Below are positions 39,604 to 44,131 of a stretch of DNA of 44,131 bases, piece after piece. The position numbers and the translations under genes were made by a program. Positions within the stretch are counted from its first letter, which is position 1; each line of letters begins with the position of its first letter. Under the pieces are notes generated by a model. It did no database searches. It was not told where the DNA came from and worked only from the letters and a program-made list of their open reading frames with translations. Source of the DNA: Lachnospiraceae bacterium (GTDB lineage Bacteria > Bacillota > Clostridia > Lachnospirales > Lachnospiraceae); the NCBI GenBank assembly GCA_009774245.1, contig VSNM01000047.1:1-44131 (forward strand). Reading direction: 5' to 3'.

Positions 39604-40185
39604 ATGGAAACCAAATCTGAGATAAGGAAGAGAATACTTGAGGTGCGAAAGGGGCTGACCGATGAGGAGGTCGCGTCGAAGAGCGAGGCGATTGTCCAAA
39701 AAGTGATCAAGACGCCGGAATACCAGGAGGCAGATAATATACTGCTCTACGCGGATTATTGCCGCGAGGTGATGACGCGCGGCATCTTTGAGGATGCGCT
39801 GCTCCATCGAAAAAGAATCTACTTTCCGCGGGTTGACAGTCTGACAAACACAATGGAATTTTATCAGGTAATTTCGATCAGACAGCTTGTGCGGGGGTAT
39901 ATGGATATCCTTGAACCGAGAGAGGATATCCGCTCGCGCTACCAGTTTCAGCCCAGAGAGGACACGCTGGCAGTTCTGCCCGGTGTGGCGTTTGACACAT
40001 CGGGATACCGTATCGGATACGGGAAGGGCTTTTATGACAGGTTCCTGGCGAACAGGCGGCAGATCTCGACAATGGCGCTGGCGTATTCTTGCCAGATCAT
40101 TGATGAGATCCCGCGGGACGAGCATGATATCAAGATGGATAAGATCGTGACAGAGGAGATTATTTATTCTTTTTTGAGGATATAG
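39604..40185 (+). CDS. 5-formyltetrahydrofolate cyclo-ligase
   Basis: ATP-dependent conversion of 5-formyl-THF to 5,10-methenyl-THF (YgfA/MTHFS family). 193 residues. Motifs are KSEIRKRILEVRKGL at the N-terminus, YADYCREVMTRGIFEDAL, RKRIYFPRV, and the signature LPGVAFDTSGYRIGYGKGFYDRFL. GGAG (39593-39596) lies 7 nt before ATG 39604; the frame upstream to 39586 is unsupported. It salvages the folate pool also used by the formate-THF ligase at 6430-8100. Confidence 0.94.
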   Translation: METKSEIRKRILEVRKGLTDEEVASKSEAIVQKVIKTPEYQEADNILLYADYCREVMTRGIFEDALLHRKRIYFPRVDSLTNTMEFYQVISIRQLVRGYMDILEPREDIRSRYQFQPREDTLAVLPGVAFDTSGYRIGYGKGFYDRFLANRRQISTMALAYSCQIIDEIPRDEHDIKMDKIVTEEIIYSFLRI

Positions 40186-40268
40186 CAGGATTGCAGGAAC
40201 TGTAATGAAATAATATAGCAAGATTGTAAAGTCATTTTTTATGGATCTTTAGAAATGGGGAGGGGTAT

Positions 40269-41546
40269 ATGACAATCAGGGAAAAAGCGGCGGCGATGAA
40301 ACTGGACAGTCCGCTGATGGCGTCGAAGTCCGCCGCGGTCAGGAATCAGGCGCTTGCAAATATTGCCAGGGCGCTGTTGACCAATCAGGAGGAGATATTT
40401 CAGGCAAACGCGCAGGATTTGGCGGAGGCAGCGGAGAACAATATTCCGGAGGCCGTTGTAAAGCGTTTGAAATTCAACAGCCAAAAGCTGACTGATGCGG
40501 TCAGAGGGATTGAGAATCTGATTGGTCTGCCGGACAAAGTGTATGAGACGCAGCTTGTCCGGGAGCTTGATGAAGGACTCACACTTGTGCGGGAGAGCTG
40601 TCCGATCGGCGTGATCGGCGTCATTTTCGAGGCGCGGCCGGATGCGCTGGTGCAGATCGCGAGCCTGTGCATCAAGAGCGGAAATTGTGCGATCTTAAAG
40701 GGCGGAAGTGAGACAAAGCATACAAATAAGATCTTGTTTTCACTGATCTATCAGGCAGCAGTGGAGAGCGGTCTGCCAGAGAATTGTCTCTTTCAGGCGG
40801 AATTGCGGGACGAGATCTCAGAGCTGCTCGCGTGTCATGAATCGGTTGACCTGCTGATACCAAGAGGCTCCAACGCCTTTGTACAGTATATCATGAACAA
40901 TACGAAGATACCTGTGATGGGGCACGCCGACGGCATCTGCCACATCTATGTCGATAAAGAGTTTGACATTGAGAAGGCAGTCCCAATCATCATTGATGCC
41001 AAAACACAGTATACAGCGGCATGTAATGCGGTGGAGACATTGCTGGTGCATAAGGATGCGGTGGATGCATTGATGCCGCGGCTAAATGAAGCGTTTCGTG
41101 CGCACAACATCGAGCTGCGCGCCACGGCTGACATCGCGGGACAGTATGAAGGAAGGCTGGCGACAGATGAGGATTTTGCCACGGAGTACCTCGATCTGAT
41201 TATCTCCGCAAAGACTGTTGAGAACATTGACGAGGCCATTTTACATATTAACCGATACGGTTCGCACCACACAGACTGCATTATCACAGAAAATAAGGAA
41301 GCGGCGGAGCATTTTATGCGAATGGTAGATTCCGCCGGTGTGTACCAGAACTGCTCGACGCGCTTTGCGGACGGTTTCCGGTATGGATTTGGCGCGGAGG
41401 TGGGCATCAGCACCGGAAAGATTCACGCACGGGGGCCGGTAGGGCTTGAGGGACTACTGACATATAAATACAAGCTCTATGGAAATGGGCAGATTGTCGC
41501 GGATTATGTGTCTGGGAAGAAGGAGTTTCATTTTAAGGATTTATAA
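40269..41546 (+). CDS. proA: Gamma-glutamyl phosphate reductase
   Basis: NADPH-dependent reduction of gamma-glutamyl phosphate to glutamate-5-semialdehyde (proline synthesis). 425 residues, an aldehyde-dehydrogenase fold. Visible are CPIGVIGVIFEARPDALVQIASLCIKSGN-region blocks (kept here in pieces), ILKGGSETKHTN, LLIPRGSNAFVQYIM, YTAACNAVETLLVH with catalytic Cys252, and the C-terminal YRYGFGAEVGIST-like signature (FRYGFGAEVGISTGKIHARGP). GGGGAGGGG lies 5-6 nt upstream. It is separated from proB by four other genes. Confidence 0.96.
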   Translation: MTIREKAAAMKLDSPLMASKSAAVRNQALANIARALLTNQEEIFQANAQDLAEAAENNIPEAVVKRLKFNSQKLTDAVRGIENLIGLPDKVYETQLVRELDEGLTLVRESCPIGVIGVIFEARPDALVQIASLCIKSGNCAILKGGSETKHTNKILFSLIYQAAVESGLPENCLFQAELRDEISELLACHESVDLLIPRGSNAFVQYIMNNTKIPVMGHADGICHIYVDKEFDIEKAVPIIIDAKTQYTAACNAVETLLVHKDAVDALMPRLNEAFRAHNIELRATADIAGQYEGRLATDEDFATEYLDLIISAKTVENIDEAILHINRYGSHHTDCIITENKEAAEHFMRMVDSAGVYQNCSTRFADGFRYGFGAEVGISTGKIHARGPVGLEGLLTYKYKLYGNGQIVADYVSGKKEFHFKDL

Positions 41547-41576
41547 TATTTTTATGTACAAGGCAGGTAAAATATT

Positions 41577-42137
41577 ATGATGAATGCTGAGGAATATCTG
41601 AAAAAATTGCAGGAGCGGGAACCACAACTGTTTCCTGAACCTTTGCGGAAGTCAACCCTGACAGACAAGGATTTGCTTGAAATTGAAAAGGCGCTCGGAT
41701 ATCAACTGCCAGAGCAGTATAAAGAGTTTTTGCAGAGCTATCAGCTACTGGATATGACGGTGTCACTTTCTGAGGATGCAGAGTTTTATATTGAATGGCA
41801 CAATATTAGCGGCGTGAATGCGACAGAATGGCTAGGCCAACTCAAGGAATCAGATGTGTGTGTTTGTGATGATGATGCGTTCCGTGAGGCGGGATATCTA
41901 TATCTTGGGGCGGTTAGCGATGGTCATTTTGTGCTATATGACCTTGTTGATGGTACAGTTGGCAGGATCTACCATGAGGAAGTCTTTGACATGTTCTATG
42001 AATGTGGCATTGAGAATTTTGAGGGCGGGGCGCCGGAGAAACTGCGGGAGTATTTTGAGGATTATTTTGATGTTTTTGCCGATGATTTCTATGATTTTTT
42101 GGATTTTGTCTGTTTGGGATATCAAAATGATAATTGA
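41577..42137 (+). CDS. SMI1/KNR4 (SUKH) family protein, copy 1
   Basis: 186 residues. The N-terminal PEPLRKSTLTDKDLLEIEKALG and LPEQYKEFLQSYQL pattern (acidic helix, then LPxxYxxFL) is the SUKH/SMI1-KNR4 hallmark. Such proteins are best known as immunity proteins to polymorphic nuclease toxins. YLYLGAVSDGHFVLYDLVDGTVGRIYHE gives the usual beta core. The protein is strongly acidic, especially the C-terminus (EYFEDYFDVFADDFYDFLDF). It is followed after 21 nt by a paralogue whose first 58 residues are nearly the same. No toxin gene is within the window, so immunity is inference from the family. Confidence 0.85.
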   Translation: MMNAEEYLKKLQEREPQLFPEPLRKSTLTDKDLLEIEKALGYQLPEQYKEFLQSYQLLDMTVSLSEDAEFYIEWHNISGVNATEWLGQLKESDVCVCDDDAFREAGYLYLGAVSDGHFVLYDLVDGTVGRIYHEEVFDMFYECGIENFEGGAPEKLREYFEDYFDVFADDFYDFLDFVCLGYQNDN

Positions 42138-42158
42138 AAATAAGGAGGGATGACAAGT

Positions 42159-42845
42159 ATGACAATTGCGGAGGAATACTTGAAAAAACTGCAGGAGAGG
42201 GAACCACAGCTTTTTCCTGAACCTTTGCGGAAATCAGCTTTGACGGACGGGGACATAATCGAGATTGAAAGGGCGCTCGGACGCAGGCTGCCAGAGCAGT
42301 ACAAAGAGTTTCTACAGAGCTATCAGCTGCCAGAGACGATGACGGTGTACATCTCCTTCTGTGGAGATTCCTATGCGAATTCCTTTTCTGATACTTTTTC
42401 ACGGGAGAAAAACGAGTATGTACCTGTGGACTGGGATAATGATCTGAGCACGCTTGTGGACATGGAATGGCAAAATTTTAATGCCTCTAATGCGGCAGAG
42501 TGGCTGAAACAGCTGGAAGATGTTGACTTGGCAGTTGCTTCGGCATGTCTGGAGGCAGGATATATTTATCTTGGAATGTTTTATGAAGAAAGTTATTATG
42601 TACTGTATGATCTTGTCAAGGGAGAGGTTGTTGATATCCACCATGAGGCAGTTTATGATTTATCCTATGAACTGGGCGATGTCTGGGAAGGAGGGATGCC
42701 TGAGACACTCAGGGAAGGTATGGTGACATATGGGCATACACTTTGCAGGAATTTCAACGATTATCTGCGGCTTGTTTGTACGGGAGAACATTATGATGAA
42801 GATGATATGGTTTTTGTAAAAGAAGAAGATTTGGAGGATTATTAG
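42159..42845 (+). CDS. SMI1/KNR4 (SUKH) family protein, copy 2
   Basis: 228 residues, a paralogue of the gene at 41577. The first about 58 residues match closely (EEYLKKLQEREPQLFPEPL is shared exactly), after which it has a longer insertion (MTVYISFCGDSYANSFSDTF onward) and diverges. The beta core AGYIYLGMFYEESYYVLYDLVKGEVVDIHHE and the acidic C-terminus are conserved in type. AGGAGG (42143-42148) is one base from an ATG at 42150 but 10 nt from ATG 42159, so 42159 is preferred. The pattern of same N-terminus and different middle suggests duplication followed by divergence of the partner-binding face. Confidence 0.85.
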   Translation: MTIAEEYLKKLQEREPQLFPEPLRKSALTDGDIIEIERALGRRLPEQYKEFLQSYQLPETMTVYISFCGDSYANSFSDTFSREKNEYVPVDWDNDLSTLVDMEWQNFNASNAAEWLKQLEDVDLAVASACLEAGYIYLGMFYEESYYVLYDLVKGEVVDIHHEAVYDLSYELGDVWEGGMPETLREGMVTYGHTLCRNFNDYLRLVCTGEHYDEDDMVFVKEEDLEDY

Positions 42846-42860
42846 GAGGGGAATTGAAGA

Positions 42861-43631
42861 ATGGATAAGCAAAAGAAATCAATACTGCGCAAATTAAAGC
42901 TGGGAATGGCCCTGGCAGCCGTTTTGGCGGCGGCTGTGCTGGTGAAGCCGACGACAGCACTGGCATTTAATGTGACGCCAATCGAGATGGTGGAGATGTA
43001 TACCACATCAGGAACACCTGTGTATGCGACGCCGGATGTATTTTCGCCGGTGGTGGTATATATTGACAGGTTTACGAATGTGCGTGTCTATGGAATTACG
43101 GATAATGGATTTTATCAGGTGGACCTGAACGGCACATTCTATATCCCGGGACCGTTTATGGTGTCACAGATTCAGCCTGAGAAAACGGAGAAGCAGAAGG
43201 CGCTTGAGGATCTGGAGGACTTTGCGGAGGCATATCGTATGCAGCTTGAGTTTATGGAGAGTTATAGCAGCACCTTCGCGCTTGTTGATGTGACGGGAGA
43301 TGGCATTCCGGAGCTTTTCGATGCGGAAGGTAAGGAAATATATACGTATTACGATAAACGTCCTGTGATGATATATTACTCAGAAAATCCGGTGAAATTC
43401 TATTATTCCAAGAAGGAAAATAAGCTTCTGGGCAAATACACCTGGAACAAGAAGGATATCTGGGAAGTGTACTACAAGGATACCTCTTTGCTTCCATGGG
43501 GGCAGTTCAAGTGTGTGGGCACAGCGACCTCGCCGACAAAGGATGCGCCAGTGGTTACCAGAGATTACACCAACAATGCCGAGACGAGGGCGGATCTCTA
43601 TAATATATTGAAGAATAAATTGTCGCTGTAA
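42861..43631 (+). CDS. Secreted protein with SH3-like domain and Ca-binding-type loop
   Basis: 256 residues. A clear signal peptide comprises a basic N-terminus (MDKQKKSILRKLKLG), a hydrophobic core and a likely cut after ALA near residue 34. Residues about 45-105 look like a bacterial SH3 domain (YTTSGTPVYATPDVFSPVV, TNVRVYGITDNGFYQVDLNGTFYIPGPFM). Near residue 147, DVTGDGIPELF resembles a dockerin/EF-hand calcium loop. The C-terminal part is Tyr/Lys-rich. GGAGGGG lies about 9 nt upstream and 16 nt after the second SUKH gene, so it may share their transcript. The function is unknown. Confidence 0.75.
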   Translation: MDKQKKSILRKLKLGMALAAVLAAAVLVKPTTALAFNVTPIEMVEMYTTSGTPVYATPDVFSPVVVYIDRFTNVRVYGITDNGFYQVDLNGTFYIPGPFMVSQIQPEKTEKQKALEDLEDFAEAYRMQLEFMESYSSTFALVDVTGDGIPELFDAEGKEIYTYYDKRPVMIYYSENPVKFYYSKKENKLLGKYTWNKKDIWEVYYKDTSLLPWGQFKCVGTATSPTKDAPVVTRDYTNNAETRADLYNILKNKLSL

Positions 43632-43658
43632 TGTATCATGGCGCGCAGGGGGCTAAAT

Positions 43659-43874
43659 ATGTTTAAAAGGAAAAAGCAGATACAGAAGGCATCGTATGAT
43701 AAGGAGAATCAGATACCGGTCATGAAGTGCAGCATATGCAATGGAGAGCGTGTCGTGGGCTTCAAGGATATTCATACCGGAAAGTTTGAGGAAGTCATGT
43801 TTGTCAGAACTGACAGTGATCTGGAGGAGTTTCGGATGAAATATGGGGTTGAGACGATCGGGAAAGAGTACTGA
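43659..43874 (+). CDS. Small conserved protein of unknown function
   Basis: 71 residues, basic N-terminus (MFKRKKQIQKASYDKEN), then MKCSICNGERVVGFKDIHTGKFEEVMFV and a helix ending in KEY. It has only one Cys pair (CSIC), so a zinc site is unlikely without a partner. Similar short proteins occur in Lachnospiraceae genomes, from memory only. ATG 43659 is preferred over 43638 because CAGGGGG (43646-43652) lies 6 nt upstream. The 257 nt downstream to the window end contain no credible gene. Confidence 0.65.
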   Translation: MFKRKKQIQKASYDKENQIPVMKCSICNGERVVGFKDIHTGKFEEVMFVRTDSDLEEFRMKYGVETIGKEY

Positions 43875-44087
43875 GGTCAGGAGGGATTCCAATGCTCGGA
43901 AAGATATATCATGCACAAGGATAGAATTGTCGCACAGATCGACGAGACAGGTCATTGTAGGACATTTTGCAATGATTTCATGCCCCAATGTCATTAAGTT
44001 AAGCGGACAGCCTGATTTGATGGCTGGGGTCTAACCCAAATTCTAAAAATATTCAAAAAAGGGTTGACAAACAGCCCAAAATGTGCG

Positions 44088-44131
44088 GCCGCTGTCGTTA
44101 CTGATTGGTTTTTAGAGGTAACGACAGCGGC
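44088..44131. repeat. Perfect 14-bp inverted repeat at the window end
   Basis: GCCGCTGTCGTTAC (44088-44101) is the exact reverse complement of GTAACGACAGCGGC (44118-44131), separated by 16 nt. A TTGACA at 44064-44069 precedes it without a visible -10 box. The repeat ends at the last base, so its true extent is unknown. Candidates are an operator, a terminator-like structure or a mobile-element end. Confidence 0.75.

Noticed and set aside
43843..44034. 63-codon frame at the 3' end
   Set aside because: It overlaps the small gene at 43659, has no ribosome binding site and does not look like protein.

Overview
The window looks like a chromosomal segment of a spore-forming clostridium, most likely a Lachnospiraceae member. 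The evidence is the conserved gene order yqfC-yqfD-phoH-(HD protein)-ybeY, a SpoVB/MurJ-type flippase, a ClpP-like TepA protease, an NfnAB transhydrogenase pair, formate-tetrahydrofolate ligase, moderate GC, AGGAGG-type ribosome binding sites, and coding on the + strand only. The lineage is inferred from protein content; no search was run.

Layout. Positions 1-280 carry tRNA-Glu(TTC) and tRNA-Val(TAC) followed by a strong terminator. Positions 340-13135 are core genes: an O-acetylhomoserine sulfhydrylase, a membrane protein, TepA, FtsK/SpoIIIE, formate-THF ligase, a zinc-ribbon/TPR membrane protein, NfnA-NfnB, a two-helix membrane protein and RlmH. Positions 13378-24655 are an accessory island: an XRE-type regulator with a large unknown C-terminal domain, a 26-codon ORF directly ahead of an RtcB RNA ligase, then four AAA-ATPase/PD-(D/E)XK nuclease genes. 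The first nuclease gene is divergent and abuts rtcB without a proper start codon. The other three are close paralogues arranged as a tandem [ATPase-nuclease + membrane-anchored permuted NlpC/P60-like protein] unit. The partner gene is intact only in the first unit, is cut to a 39-codon in-frame remnant in the second, and may survive as a short scar in the third. The three paralogues are mosaics of each other, which is evidence of gene conversion.

Positions 24671-35806 return to core functions: pyrimidine-nucleoside phosphorylase, the sporulation/RNA-processing cluster (YqfC, YqfD, PhoH, a degenerate HD protein at the PgpH position, YbeY), a SpoVB-like flippase, a BofC-like protein and two flavoproteins. 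Positions 35900-41546 hold proB, cardiolipin synthase, endonuclease IV, a DUF896 protein, 5-formyl-THF cyclo-ligase and proA. Positions 41577-43874 hold two paralogous SUKH (SMI1/KNR4) immunity-like proteins with no toxin beside them, a secreted SH3-like protein and a small conserved protein. The window ends in a 14-bp inverted repeat.

The best candidates for something undescribed are the mosaic ATPase-nuclease array with its decaying NlpC-like partner, the tiny ORF coupled to rtcB, and the HD protein that has lost its catalytic Asp. No CRISPR array, transposase or phage gene was recognised.
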